This document shows positions 8,349-16,780 of a DNA stretch of 64,000 bases, piece after piece. The DNA is taken from contig JOAA01000004.1 in assembly GCA_000720375.1 (NCBI GenBank), positions 124,001-188,000 of the forward strand, in the 5' to 3' direction. Source of the DNA: Rhodococcus rhodnii (GTDB lineage: Bacteria; Actinomycetota; Actinomycetes; Mycobacteriales; Pseudonocardiaceae). A program made the position numbers and the translations under genes. The notes beneath the pieces are model-generated. The model was given only the letters and a program-made list of their open reading frames with translations, searched no databases and was not told the origin of the DNA. Each line of letters begins with the position of its first letter. The first letter of the stretch is position 1.

Positions 8349-8357
8349 GCTCGGCAT
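7503..8357 (-). CDS. glpR: GlpR/SepX-type membrane receptor of the gephyrin-like protein Glp
   Basis: The 284-residue protein begins with a membrane helix (SSLIVVALVLAWLVVLVP), continues with a long acidic disordered stretch rich in Asp and Ala (about residues 45-115), has a second hydrophobic segment around 137-160 (VVVAMLLLAVGSAVMAGV), and ends in a charged tail. This layout and the galU-glp-rimJ-glpR gene order match GlpR of corynebacteria and SepX of Streptomyces, membrane proteins that recruit Glp and act in FtsZ-dependent division. The last cistron is followed by tRNA-Ala. It has a 153-bp leader of its own, so a separate promoter is likely. The integrase open frame covers it in antisense. 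Confidence 0.85.
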   Translation of the reverse strand: MPSSLIVVALVLAWLVVLVPMIVRKRQEIARTADSALSARVVRRGGAEEADMRDTADLDDDADHSHGDHFADVEDADDMDSATEHPEALDTADEADDRDDVATDSVAPRPYRPGRGGFDPEAAARTARAKYAFRQRVVVAMLLLAVGSAVMAGVMYPQIWWGHGAVDLTLVGYLSYLRRQVRIEEEIRQRRTARIAQARRARPEPQAEYEEDYRDNYRDAYQDTEDRRQEPAERREPATPPVVKTTQPRITHPHAVVVDIDDEDPAFDELDDLDSLRYRRAVGE

Positions 8358-8510
8358 GCTTCGTCACCTCCCCCGATCCGTTGCAATTGACCACGCTAGT
8401 CACAACAGTCACAGCAGTGACGGAGGCGCGCCGTGCGCGATCTTCGGGCGCAAGGTCCTTTCAGGCGTTTTCGTGCAGCCCATCGCCAACGCAGGGCGAC
8501 GAAATTCCCC
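8358..8510 (-). promoter_or_regulatory. Leader region of glpR with GTGAC-type repeats
   Basis: On the minus strand the segment around 8387-8421 contains several spaced copies of GTGAC or close variants. It separates rimJ from glpR and probably holds the glpR promoter. I cannot assign a regulator. Confidence 0.35.
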
Positions 8511-9170
8511 CTATTGGGGGATGGTGGCGCGACCGTTGGCGAGCAGCCGGGAAACCAGTCCATCTGGCACGTCCTCGGTCGTGATCGCGAAGCAGAAGTG
8601 GTCCCGCCAGTCGCCCGCGACGTCGAGGTACCGCTTGAACAGGCCCTCCTGGCGGAACCCGAGTTTTTCCAGCACACGCAGGCTCGCGGTGTTCTCCGGG
8701 CGCACGGTCGCCTCGATGCGGTGCAGCCCGGCCAGCGTGAAGCAGTGGTCGACCACCAGCGCGACCGCCGCGGGCGCCACGCCACTGCCGATCACGTGCG
8801 ACGCCACCCAATAACCGACCCACGCCGAGCAGAGTGAACCCCTGATCACATTGCCGACGGTGACCTGGCCGGCCAGTTGATCGTCCACTGTGATCACGAA
8901 TGGCAAGGTCATGCCACGGCGTGCGAGGGCCCGCAGCGACGACCATTGGCCGGGCCACGCGAGCGTGCCGTTGCGGTCTTCCCAGGTTCCCGGCGCGGTG
9001 GGCTCCCAGCGTTCGAGGTGTTCACGGTCGCGCAGCCGGATCCGGCTCCACGCGGAGGCGTCGAACAACCGCGGGCCGCGCACCGCGACCACACCGGCTT
9101 TCACCTGGAGTGGCCCCAATTTGGCAGGCCAGCCCGGGTGCCGGCCCTGCGGGCTCGGCGCTTCCATCAC
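8511..9170 (-). CDS. rimJ: RimJ-type GNAT N-acetyltransferase
   Basis: The product is 219 residues, within the GNAT range. The acetyl-CoA loop is at VIGSGVAPAAVAL (about 126-138), with the motif-B stretch HRIEATVRPENTASLRVLEK and LGFRQEGLFKRYL typical of RimJ/RimL ribosomal-protein acetyltransferases. It sits between glp and glpR, with only 1 bp between the glp stop and its GTG start. The substrate in this locus is unknown; conservation in the division operon is established, but RimJ activity on S5 is only a family-based guess. Confidence 0.85.
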   Translation of the reverse strand: MMEAPSPQGRHPGWPAKLGPLQVKAGVVAVRGPRLFDASAWSRIRLRDREHLERWEPTAPGTWEDRNGTLAWPGQWSSLRALARRGMTLPFVITVDDQLAGQVTVGNVIRGSLCSAWVGYWVASHVIGSGVAPAAVALVVDHCFTLAGLHRIEATVRPENTASLRVLEKLGFRQEGLFKRYLDVAGDWRDHFCFAITTEDVPDGLVSRLLANGRATIPQ

Positions 9171-9171
9171 G

Positions 9172-10395
9172 TCACCCGCGCTGCGCTAGGAAACTGACTT
9201 GGACCTCGTCGCCCACTGCCACGTCGGTCGTGTCCTCGTCCACCAGGATCAGGCAGTTGGCCTCGGCGAGGGAGGCGAGCAGATGCGCACCGGACAGGCC
9301 GAGCGGTTGCACGAGGTACTGACCGTTGCTCTCGTCGCGAAGCAACTGTCCACGCAGGAAACCCTTGCGGCCCTTGGTGGACGCGATCGGTGACAGCAGC
9401 CTGGCCGAGACGAGCCTGCGGCGCGGGTTGCGCTTGCCCTGCGCGGCCCTGATCAACGGACGGACCAGCACTTCGAAGACGACCAGCGCGCTCATCGGGT
9501 TCGCGGGCAGTACGAACGTCGGCACGGCATCCTGGCCCAGCCTGCCGAAACCCTGCACCGAACCCGGGTGCATGGCGACCCTCGTCATGTCGATCTCGCC
9601 AAGCTCGGACAGCGCGGCGCGAATCTCATCCCCTGTGGTTCCCCCGACGCCGCCGGCCAACACCACGATCTCGGACAGCAGCAGGCGGGACTCCACGACC
9701 TCGCGCACGCGGCGCTGATCCGGACTGATGATGCCGACCCTGGTGACCTCCGCGCCCGCGTCACGGGCCGCGGCGGCGAGCGCGTACGAGTTCACGTCGT
9801 ACACCTGGCCCTGACTGGGCGCGCGGTCGATGTCCACGAGCTCGTCGCCGATGGAGATGATCGACACTCGGGGCCGGGGGTAAACAAGCACTTTGGCACG
9901 GCCAACTGCCGCGAGAAGGCCAACCTGGGCCGCGCCGATCGTCGCACCCCGGCGGACTGCGACGTCGCCAGTTTGCACGTCCTCGCCGGTGCGCCGGACG
10001 TACGCGGCGGACGGGACGGGTTGGTTGATGGTCACGCGCGCCGGGTGCTCATCGGTGTAGCCGAGCGGGACGACCGCATCGGCCAATGTGGGCAGTGGCG
10101 CGCCCGTGTCGACCCGGACCGCCTGACCGGGCTGCAGCCGGCGCGGCTGCCGGGATCCTGCCGGGATCTCGCCGACGACCGGGAGCACCACCGGCTCCCG
10201 GCCTGCCGACTGGACGTCGACGCTGCGCACCGCGTAGCCGTCCACCGCCGCCTGGTCGAAGCCGGGCAGGGCGTGCTCGGCAACGACCTCTTCGGCACAG
10301 AGCAGGCCCTGTGCCTCGGAGATCGCCACACGCACGGGCGCAGGCCGCACCGCGGCGGCCAGTGCCCTGGCGAGCTGCTCGTCGACTGACCTCAT
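9172..10395 (-). CDS. glp: Gephyrin-like division protein Glp (MoeA family)
   Basis: The product is 407 residues with the MoeA domain order: N-terminal domains I-II (DQAAVDGYAV near 44), the central domain III with SIGDELVDIDRAPSQGQVYD (about 206-225), and a C-terminal beta domain. The canonical GGxSxGDxD loop is GGVGGTTGDEI here, a degenerate form. In actinobacteria the MoeA homologue next to galU and the GlpR/SepX gene was shown to bind FtsZ and its membrane receptor rather than serving mainly in molybdenum-cofactor synthesis. Context therefore favours Glp over a true molybdotransferase; catalytic MoeA activity cannot be excluded. Confidence 0.85.
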   Translation of the reverse strand: MRSVDEQLARALAAAVRPAPVRVAISEAQGLLCAEEVVAEHALPGFDQAAVDGYAVRSVDVQSAGREPVVLPVVGEIPAGSRQPRRLQPGQAVRVDTGAPLPTLADAVVPLGYTDEHPARVTINQPVPSAAYVRRTGEDVQTGDVAVRRGATIGAAQVGLLAAVGRAKVLVYPRPRVSIISIGDELVDIDRAPSQGQVYDVNSYALAAAARDAGAEVTRVGIISPDQRRVREVVESRLLLSEIVVLAGGVGGTTGDEIRAALSELGEIDMTRVAMHPGSVQGFGRLGQDAVPTFVLPANPMSALVVFEVLVRPLIRAAQGKRNPRRRLVSARLLSPIASTKGRKGFLRGQLLRDESNGQYLVQPLGLSGAHLLASLAEANCLILVDEDTTDVAVGDEVQVSFLAQRG

Positions 10396-10412
10396 CCACC
10401 CGACCTTCGTGT

Positions 10413-11300
10413 CTAGTCCCTGATCCGATCGCGCAAGTACGCACGCAGACCGGGCCCATACTCAGGGTCATCGAGCGCGAAGTCCACGGCGGCACGCAGG
10501 AAACCGCCAGGATTGCCCAGGTCGTGACGTCCGCCGCGGTGCACGACGATGTGCACGGGGTGTCCTTCGGAGATCAACAGCGCGATGGCGTCGGTCAGCT
10601 GAAGCTCACCGCCCGCACCGGGCGTGATCCGCTTCAACGCGTCGAAAACCGCCCGGTCAAGCAGGTATCGACCGGCGGCGGCGAAGGTCGACGGCGCCTC
10701 TTCGGCCGGCGGCTTCTCGACCATGCCGCGCACGATCTTGACGTCCTCATCGCCGGTCTCCTCGACGTCGAACACGCCGTACGCCGAGATCTGCTCGCGC
10801 GGGATGTCGAACGCGCACAGCACGCTGCCGCCACGTTCGGCGCGAACGTCGGCCATCTTCTTCAGCACGCCGGTCGGCAGCACGATGTCGTCGGGCAGCA
10901 GGATGGCGACCGCGTCGTCGTCGCCATCGAGGTTGGGTTCGGCGCACGCCACCGCGTGCCCGAGGCCGAGCGCCTGTTCCTGGATGGCGGTCTCGACGTT
11001 GAGCAGGGCGGGTGCGCGGCGGACCTTCGCCAGCAGCTCGGACTTGCCCCGGGCTTCGAGGGTCGCCTCGAGCTCGGGTTGCGGCTGGAAGTACTGGGCC
11101 ACGGCGTCCTTGCCCGGTGACGTGACGATCACCAGCCGGGTGGCACCCGCGTCGGCCGCCTCGGCGGCGACCAGTTCGATGCCCGGGGTGTCGACCACCG
11201 GCAGCAGTTCCTTGGGCACGGCCTTGGTGGTGGGCAGAAAACGCGTGCCAAGCCCTGCGGCGGGCACGATTGCTGTCTTGAATGCGAGCGACGGGCTCAT
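10413..11300 (-). CDS. galU: UTP-glucose-1-phosphate uridylyltransferase
   Basis: The 295-residue enzyme makes UDP-glucose for glycan and cell-wall precursors. The N-terminal nucleotide-binding signature GLGTRFLPTTK and the substrate lysine region KAVPKELLPVVD are present, with ILLPDDIVLP near 120 and VEKPPAEEAPS near 185. I chose the ATG at 11300, which gives MSPSLAFKTAIVPAAG; the frame stays open to 11543, but the extension lies over the divergent 5-FCL gene. It heads the galU-glp-rimJ-glpR operon and is divergent from the 5-FCL gene with only 24 bp between starts. Confidence 0.95.
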   Translation of the reverse strand: MSPSLAFKTAIVPAAGLGTRFLPTTKAVPKELLPVVDTPGIELVAAEAADAGATRLVIVTSPGKDAVAQYFQPQPELEATLEARGKSELLAKVRRAPALLNVETAIQEQALGLGHAVACAEPNLDGDDDAVAILLPDDIVLPTGVLKKMADVRAERGGSVLCAFDIPREQISAYGVFDVEETGDEDVKIVRGMVEKPPAEEAPSTFAAAGRYLLDRAVFDALKRITPGAGGELQLTDAIALLISEGHPVHIVVHRGGRHDLGNPGGFLRAAVDFALDDPEYGPGLRAYLRDRIRD

Positions 11301-11324
11301 GGATTGTGAGCCTAACCTCAAGGC

Positions 11325-11903
11325 GTGACTGGTTCTCCTGCCACCAAGGACGAATGGCGCAAGCGTTTGCTCGCCTCCCGGCGGGAGGTGCCCGCTTCGG
11401 TCCGCGCGGCCGAGGCCGTGGACTTGACGCGCGCTGTTCTGGGGCTGGTTCGCGCAGGCCAGACGGTATGCGCCTACGTCCCGGTCGGCACCGAGCCCGG
11501 GTCCCGCGCGATGCTGGATTCGTTGGTGGAGATGGACGTCCAAGTGCTGCTGCCAGTGGTGACCGGCCTGGAGCCGCTGGATTGGGCGGCGTACGACGGC
11601 TCACTGCAGCCAGGCCCGCACAAGCTGCTCGAGCCGTCGGGCCCGCGCCTGGGACCTGCGGCGATCGCATCGGCTCAGATGGTCTTGGTGCCCGCGTTGG
11701 CGGTGGACTACGCAGGTGTGCGGCTTGGACGTGGCGCTGGTCACTATGACCGGTCGCTGGTATTGGCGACCCCGGGGGCGACGTTGACGGGAGTGGTCCG
11801 AGACCAGGAGTTCTTGCCAGAACTGCCCGCTGACCGGCACGACGTCCGGATGACCGCGATCTTGACGCCAGGTGGCGGGCTGGTCGAGGCGATAAGGTCT
11901 TAG
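11325..11903 (+). CDS. 5-formyltetrahydrofolate cyclo-ligase
   Basis: The 192-residue enzyme converts 5-formyl-THF to 5,10-methenyl-THF using ATP. The signature RLGRGAGHYDR (about 137-147) matches the family R-G-x-G-x-G-Y-Y-D-R motif, and KDEWRKRLLASRR at the N-terminus carries the ATP-site basic residues. GTG start. It is divergent from galU, and the stop codon is embedded in the CIRCE-like box of the next gene. The same order is found at Rv0992c/Rv0991c of M. tuberculosis. Confidence 0.92.
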   Translation: MTGSPATKDEWRKRLLASRREVPASVRAAEAVDLTRAVLGLVRAGQTVCAYVPVGTEPGSRAMLDSLVEMDVQVLLPVVTGLEPLDWAAYDGSLQPGPHKLLEPSGPRLGPAAIASAQMVLVPALAVDYAGVRLGRGAGHYDRSLVLATPGATLTGVVRDQEFLPELPADRHDVRMTAILTPGGGLVEAIRS

Positions 11904-11926
11904 CACTCTCCGTGCTAGACTGCTAG
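11900..11926 (+). promoter_or_regulatory. CIRCE-like operator (HrcA) upstream of ruc
   Basis: TTAGCACTC, nine bases, then GACTGCTAG. The left arm is identical to the CIRCE consensus and the right arm matches GAGTGCTAA at 7 of 9 positions. It lies 36-62 bp before the ruc start and overlaps the 5-FCL stop. HrcA control of the M. tuberculosis orthologue Rv0991c is published, which supports the call. Confidence 0.7.
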
Positions 11927-11961
11927 CCATCGAAGTTGCGGTCTCATAAGGAGAGAAGTCC

Positions 11962-12282
11962 GTGCCGACCTACCAGTACGCATGTACCGTGTGCGATCAC
12001 CGGTTCGAGCAGGTGCAGGCCTTCACCGACCCTTCGCTGACCGTGTGCCCCGAGTGCTCCGGCAAGCTGCGCAAGCTGTACGGCTCGGTCGGCGTGGTGT
12101 TCAAGGGCAGCGGCTTCTACCGCACCGACAGCCGCTCGGGCAGCACGAACACCGGCGGCAGCAGCAGCTCCGAGAAGAGCCCGGCCAAGTCCGAGAGCTC
12201 GTCCTCGTCGAGCAGCACGAAGTCGGAGTCCACGAGCTCCAGCAGCTCCTCGAGCAGCACTCCGGCGGCTAAGGCCTCCTGA
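11962..12282 (+). CDS. ruc: FmdB-type zinc-ribbon protein, Ruc-like redox-regulated chaperone
   Basis: The 106-residue product opens with a zinc ribbon: CTVC (8-11) and CPEC (29-32). After about residue 60 it becomes a Ser/Lys/Thr-rich disordered tail. This architecture and the 5-FCL neighbour match Rv0991c (Ruc) of M. tuberculosis, whose cysteines sense oxidation and which works with the Hsp70 system. Here the tail is almost pure Ser/Thr/Lys/Glu. The start is GTG with AAGGAGAG upstream. The CIRCE-like box implies heat-shock control. An IS30 element is inserted 18 bp after the stop. Confidence 0.85.
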   Translation: MPTYQYACTVCDHRFEQVQAFTDPSLTVCPECSGKLRKLYGSVGVVFKGSGFYRTDSRSGSTNTGGSSSSEKSPAKSESSSSSSSTKSESTSSSSSSSSTPAAKAS

Positions 12283-12300
12283 GCCACGAGATTTGACCGA

Positions 12301-13629
12301 AATGCCCCGGGCCATGCTTGGGTTCTAGGAGTCGTCGCAACACCCGATCTTCGGGAACGCGATGGACTTCGAGATCCGCAGGGACCGTTCGCCGCAGGGA
12401 GCTAAACGGCTGCTTCGGGAACGAGCCGCATATCTTGATCTTGTGCGGAAGGGTGTGAGCAGCCGGGAAGCGTGCCGGATCGTTGGTGTCAACTATCGGA
12501 CCGGCAAACGATGGCGCAACGGCCATCACCAGACACGACACAACCGGGCGGTGCCACCGATCACCTCGGTGGCACCGCCTGCTGGCCCGTCGCGGTATTT
12601 GCGTGAGGACGAGCGGATCCATATCGCCGACCGACACCGACAGAAGGCCTCGATCCGGCAGATCGCGGCCGAGCTAGGCCGCGCCGCGTCCACGATCAGC
12701 CGGGAGCTGCGCCGCAACGCCCATCCCGACAGCGGCGCTATCACCCACACGCGGCCCAGGCCCGCGCCGACGCGCGGCGTCCACGCCCGAAGACCGGCAA
12801 GATCGCCATGAACCCCGTGCTGCGCCAAGCCATCCAGAAAGGCCTGGACCTGCGATGGAGCCCGGAACAGATCGTGCGACGGTTACGGCGGGACCTTCCC
12901 GACCGCCCGGAGATGCACGTGACCCACGAAACGATCTACCAGGCTCTCTACGTCCAAGGACGAGGCGAGCTGCGCCGCGAACTGGCCAGCGCGTTGCGTA
13001 CCGGCCGGGCGATACGCCGCCCGCGCCGCCAGGCCCAGCAGCGCACACCGCGAATGATCACCCCGATGGTCATGATCAGCGAACGCCCCGCCGAAGCCGA
13101 GGACCGTGCTGTCCCAGGACACTGGGAAGGTGACCTGATCATCGGCAAGGACAACAAATCCGCTATCGGCACCCTGGTCGAACGCGCCACCCGCTACGTG
13201 ATGCTCGTGCACCTGCCCGACGGCCGCACCTCTGATGTGGTCCGCGACGCCCTCATCGACACCATGAGTCAGCTGCCCACCCATCTACGCAGGTCACTGA
13301 CCTGGGACCACGGCGCCGAAATGGCAAGCCACGCCGCGTTCACCATCGCCACCAACATCCCGGTCTACTTCTGCGACCCCCACTCACCCTGGCAACGCGG
13401 CAGCAACGAAAACACCAACGGCTTGCTGCGCCAATACTTTCCCAAAGGCACAGACCTCACCGTCCACAACCGCGAACACCTCGACGCCGTCGCCGTCCAA
13501 CTCAACGGCCGCCCACGCACAACGCTCGACTGGGACACCCAGCCGAGCGTCTCGCTAAGCTCCTGACCAAAGCCAGCTAATCACCTGTGTTGCAACGACC
13601 CCTGGAATCCGCCATGTGCCCGGGGCATT
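12301..13629 (+). mobile_element. IS30-family insertion sequence
   Basis: The ends are imperfect inverted repeats of about 43 bp: both begin AATGCCCCGGGC and both end GCAACAC after an interior of partial identity (left 12301-12343, right 13587-13629). The 1,329-bp length fits IS30. The transposase covers nearly all of it. I found no convincing target-site duplication (flanks CGA and CGG). It lies between ruc and the Ada/AlkA gene. Confidence 0.9.
12362..13566 (+). pseudogene. IS30-family transposase, frameshifted
   Basis: The N-terminal frame (12362-12811) carries the helix-turn-helix (ASIRQIAAELGRAASTISRE). The C-terminal frame, open from about 12740 with a possible internal ATG at 12808, carries the DDE core: GHWEGDLIIG (first Asp), TWDHGAEMA (second Asp) and NENTNGLLRQYFPKG (Glu). 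Reading resumes family-like sequence (RYHPHAAQARADARRPRPKT) in the other frame, so one base is missing at about 12733-12740. The first frame's stop overlaps ATG 12808 as ATGA. The catalytic triad is intact, so the copy may be recently inactivated, or the shift may be a sequencing error; programmed frameshifting is not usual for IS30. Confidence 0.85.
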
Positions 13630-14030
13630 CGGGTTTTCGGCACCTTAGGCGAATCTGCACCGGGTCGAAGCCACTCCCGGTTGGCTAGGGCGCCGCAGCT
13701 TGCGAACACCGCCCGGCGTTCGGATCAGCCAACGGGTCAGCGCGATCAAGCCTGGCTCACCTGGGATCACGGTGAACACATCCTTGGCCCGACCGTTGTC
13801 AGCGGAGTCAGGCGCGGTGAGGGGCGCCCGTTCAACCGCTTGATCCCCGCTCGCGGTGGAGACCGGGGCGCCAGGGCCATATCCGGGCGGCGTGACAGTG
13901 CGGCTGACTGAGCCCGGTGCCGAGTTGCATGGCACCGAACACCACCCCAGGCCATGCACCGAGGACAGTCCGCTTTGGATGCGGCTTTCATCCCTTGGTC
14001 CGATCGTTGCCAGCGGAGGTCCGCGGCGCG
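13630..14030. other. Intergenic region with an imperfect direct repeat
   Basis: No convincing gene was found in these 401 bases between the IS30 right end and the Ada/AlkA start. A roughly 42-45 bp imperfect direct repeat occurs at 13779-13820 and 13989-14034, sharing the cores CGTTG-CAGCGGA and GGCGCGGTGA. The second copy includes the ribosome site and start of the Ada/AlkA gene, which suggests a duplicated gene start. A minus-strand frame (13645-13959) has no recognisable content. Confidence 0.5.
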
Positions 14031-15428
14031 GTGAACGATGGGGTTGTGTCCGAGTTCGAGGTGTTCTACCGCGCGATGGCCAGCCGTGATCCGCGGTTTG
14101 ACGGCCGGTTTGTGGTGGCGGTGACGAGCACTGGCATCTACTGCAGGCCCAGCTGTCCTTCTCGGACTCCGCAACGCCGTAACAGCCGGTTCTTCACGTT
14201 GCCCGCGGCTGCGGAGGCCGCTGGGTTTCGGGCTTGTCGGCGGTGCAGGCCTGATGTGCAGCCGACTTCGCCGGAGTGGAACGTTCGCGGTGACCTTGTC
14301 GGGCGGGCGTTGCGGTTGATCGCGGGTGGCGGCGTCGACGATGAGGGCGTGGCTGGGTTGGCGCGGCGGTTGGCGGTGAGCGAGCGTCATCTGCATCGTC
14401 AGCTCGTTGCCGAAGTCGGGGTTGGTCCGCAGATGCTCGCGATCAGCCGACGGGCCCGGGTTGCCCGGATGCTGATCGAGTCGACGGCTTTGCCCATGTC
14501 AGACGTGGCGTTCGCGGCCGGGTACGCCAGCGTGCGCCAGTTCAACCACGGTATGCGTGCCGCGTTCGGCTGCCCGCCGAGCGAGTTGCGCAATGCGGGC
14601 AGCACCGGTTCCGCGAACGGTGACCTTGTGCTGCGGCTGCGGTACCGACCACCGCTGGCTTGGCAGCCGTTGCTGAAGTCGTTGGCTACGCGAGCTTTGA
14701 GCGGTATCGAGGTTGTTTCGGGCAGTTGCTATCGCCGTGCGATGCGGTTGCCGCACGGTTCTGGGGTTGTCACGGCCGAGTTCGATGGACCGCCCGACGT
14801 CACCATTCGGTTGGTACTGGCCGATTTGCGGGACGTCACGGCTGCCGTGGCCCGATGCCGGGAGATCTTCGACCTCGACGCCGACCCACAGATGATCGGC
14901 GACGATCTCGGCAGTGATCCCGTGATCGGCCCGTTGGTGCAGGCTCAGCCTGGGCTGCGTGTGCCGGGATGCGCCGACGGGTTCGAACTGGCCGTCCGAG
15001 CCGTGTCTGGGCACCAGGCCGCGCTGGTCTCCCGGTTGGGGGAACCGTTGCGGGAGCCCATGTTCGGGCTGACGCACACGTTCCCTTCGCCTGAGACCTT
15101 GGCCGAAGCGGACTTGCCCATTCCGCAGGCGGACACGATCCGCGCACTCGCCAAGGCGGTGTGCACCGGAGAGCTGTCGCTCGACCGGGGCGCTGACCGC
15201 GAGGAGAGCGTCGCGATATTGCTTGCTCTGCCAGGGATTGAGCCCCGGACAGCGGCGCACATTGCGATGCACGCGCTCGGTGACCCGGACGTCTTCCCCC
15301 ACACCGACCCCGAACTGCTGGCAGCGGCCCGGCAACACGGCATCGCCGACTCCCCCGCCGAGCTCCAGCGTTACGCGGAGCGTTGGCGGCCGTGGCGCTC
15401 ATATGCCGCGATGCACCTCTTGGCCTGA
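14031..15428 (+). CDS. Ada-type DNA-binding domain fused to AlkA-type 3-methyladenine glycosylase
   Basis: About 465 residues with four units in order: an Ada zinc domain (GIYCRPSC and FRACRRCRPD), an AraC-type helix-turn-helix (SERHLHRQL and DVAFAAGYASVRQFNHGMR), an AlkA N-terminal domain (about 200-275), and a HhH-GPD glycosylase domain ending LPGIEPRTAAHIAMHALGD followed by the catalytic-Asp region. The fusion senses alkyl-phosphate damage through the first cysteine, activates transcription and excises alkylated bases. The usual LPGIGPWTA motif has Arg in place of Trp. Start uncertain: GTG 14031 has GGAGG at 14015-14019; GTG 14046 is an alternative, and the frame is open to 13917. Confidence 0.85.
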   Translation: MNDGVVSEFEVFYRAMASRDPRFDGRFVVAVTSTGIYCRPSCPSRTPQRRNSRFFTLPAAAEAAGFRACRRCRPDVQPTSPEWNVRGDLVGRALRLIAGGGVDDEGVAGLARRLAVSERHLHRQLVAEVGVGPQMLAISRRARVARMLIESTALPMSDVAFAAGYASVRQFNHGMRAAFGCPPSELRNAGSTGSANGDLVLRLRYRPPLAWQPLLKSLATRALSGIEVVSGSCYRRAMRLPHGSGVVTAEFDGPPDVTIRLVLADLRDVTAAVARCREIFDLDADPQMIGDDLGSDPVIGPLVQAQPGLRVPGCADGFELAVRAVSGHQAALVSRLGEPLREPMFGLTHTFPSPETLAEADLPIPQADTIRALAKAVCTGELSLDRGADREESVAILLALPGIEPRTAAHIAMHALGDPDVFPHTDPELLAAARQHGIADSPAELQRYAERWRPWRSYAAMHLLA

Positions 15429-15475
15429 CCTACCTCCTTTCCTGTTTCTGACCACCGCCGCGAGAAGGGATCGCG

Positions 15476-16780
15476 ATGCGGCGATACGCGCATGTCCTGA
15501 AGAACACCGACTTCCGCAGGCTGTGGCTGGGCGCCACCGTGTCCACTGTGGGCGACGGCATCACCTGGGTCGCCTTGACGTGGCTCGTGCTCTCAGGGCC
15601 AGGCGGCGTGGGCCAACTTGGCCTGCTCGCCGTCTGTTACACGGCACCGGTCGCACTGGGCGGCCTCGCAGTCGGCCCGTTGCTGGACCGATTCGACAAA
15701 CGAACCGTGCTGCTCACCGACAGTCTGCTGCGCGCGGCTGTGGTCGGGTCGATCCCAACAGCCGCAGCGTTCGGTGCGCTGCCCAGCTGGTTGCCGTTCG
15801 TTGTCGCGGCGACGCACGGGTTGCTGAAGATGGTGCCCCTAGCGGGTTTCCCCGCCGCCATCCCACAGCTCGTGGACGACCGTGACCTCGACGCGGCCAA
15901 CGCACTGGAGACCCTGAGCTACGGTGTCGCCGGCATAGTCGGCCCGGCTGCCGCCGGTCTGCTGCTCACTCAGATCGGCCCGGCCAACATCCTGATCATC
16001 GACAGCGCGACGTTCCTGGTACTCGCCCTCGCCGCGGCATCCGTTCGTCAACCGCTGCGGCCACCCGCGGCTCCGACCGCCAAACGAAGGTTGTCCCTCG
16101 CGTCGGTCGGGAAGGACCGGGCCATCATCGCGACCACGGTGTCCTTCATGGCCTTCAACGTTGCCGAAGGCATGCTTGTCGTCACCGCGCCTTGGCTGGC
16201 CGATACCCGTCTGCCTGATGGTCCGGCAGCACTAGGCTTCCTGCTTTCCGCGCTGGCGGTGGGTGAGTTCGTCGGTGCCGCCGTCGCTGGCTCACGCCAA
16301 CCGCGCCGCTCCCCTGTCCGAGCCATCGGTCTTGTTCAGATCATCGCTGCCGCCGCCTTTCTCACGCTTCTTTCGGCCCCACGGCAACTCCCCATTGCCG
16401 TGGGTTTCTTCCTCATTGGTCTGCTCAGCGCGCCCATGACCATCTGGGCGCAGTCACTGCGGATGCGTCGCATCCCGTTGGCGCTCCTTGGGCGCGCCTT
16501 CGCCACTTTGCGGACTCTGATGCAGGCCACGCCCATGGTCGGGTCTGCACTCGTGACTCCGATGCTGGCCGCCGACCAATTGACGACCGCTGCTGTCGCG
16601 ATGGTCGTGCTCGCCGGACTGCCTGCTCTGTACCTCCTGCGACTCAGCGACGGTCGCCCGGCGCCTCCCCTGGGCGAGACTGAACGGCACCTGGACGAGA
16701 CTGCGTCTCGCCAGAACGGGACTCCACCTGATCGGGACGGGACTGCCCCTGGGACTGGAGCAGGTCACGGATCTCGATGA
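15476..16780 (+). CDS. MFS transporter (EntS/MFS_3-like exporter)
   Basis: The 434-residue protein has about 12 hydrophobic helices and the MFS loop signature GPLLDRFDKRTVLL after helix 2. The overall form resembles EntS-like or macrolide-type exporters; the substrate is unknown. The start ATG has GAAGGGA upstream and follows the Ada/AlkA stop by 47 bp. The C-terminal 35 residues after the last helix are polar, and their codons overlap the mscL 3' end for 137 bp on the opposite strand, an unusually long convergent coding overlap. Confidence 0.85.
   Translation: MRRYAHVLKNTDFRRLWLGATVSTVGDGITWVALTWLVLSGPGGVGQLGLLAVCYTAPVALGGLAVGPLLDRFDKRTVLLTDSLLRAAVVGSIPTAAAFGALPSWLPFVVAATHGLLKMVPLAGFPAAIPQLVDDRDLDAANALETLSYGVAGIVGPAAAGLLLTQIGPANILIIDSATFLVLALAAASVRQPLRPPAAPTAKRRLSLASVGKDRAIIATTVSFMAFNVAEGMLVVTAPWLADTRLPDGPAALGFLLSALAVGEFVGAAVAGSRQPRRSPVRAIGLVQIIAAAAFLTLLSAPRQLPIAVGFFLIGLLSAPMTIWAQSLRMRRIPLALLGRAFATLRTLMQATPMVGSALVTPMLAADQLTTAAVAMVVLAGLPALYLLRLSDGRPAPPLGETERHLDETASRQNGTPPDRDGTAPGTGAGHGSR

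Noticed and set aside
12291..13640. Target-site duplication for the IS30
   Set aside because: Several end placements were tried and no matching 2-3 bp flanks were found.
13645..13959. Minus-strand frame between IS30 and Ada/AlkA
   Set aside because: No motif, no ribosome site, low-complexity ends; noted only as an open frame.
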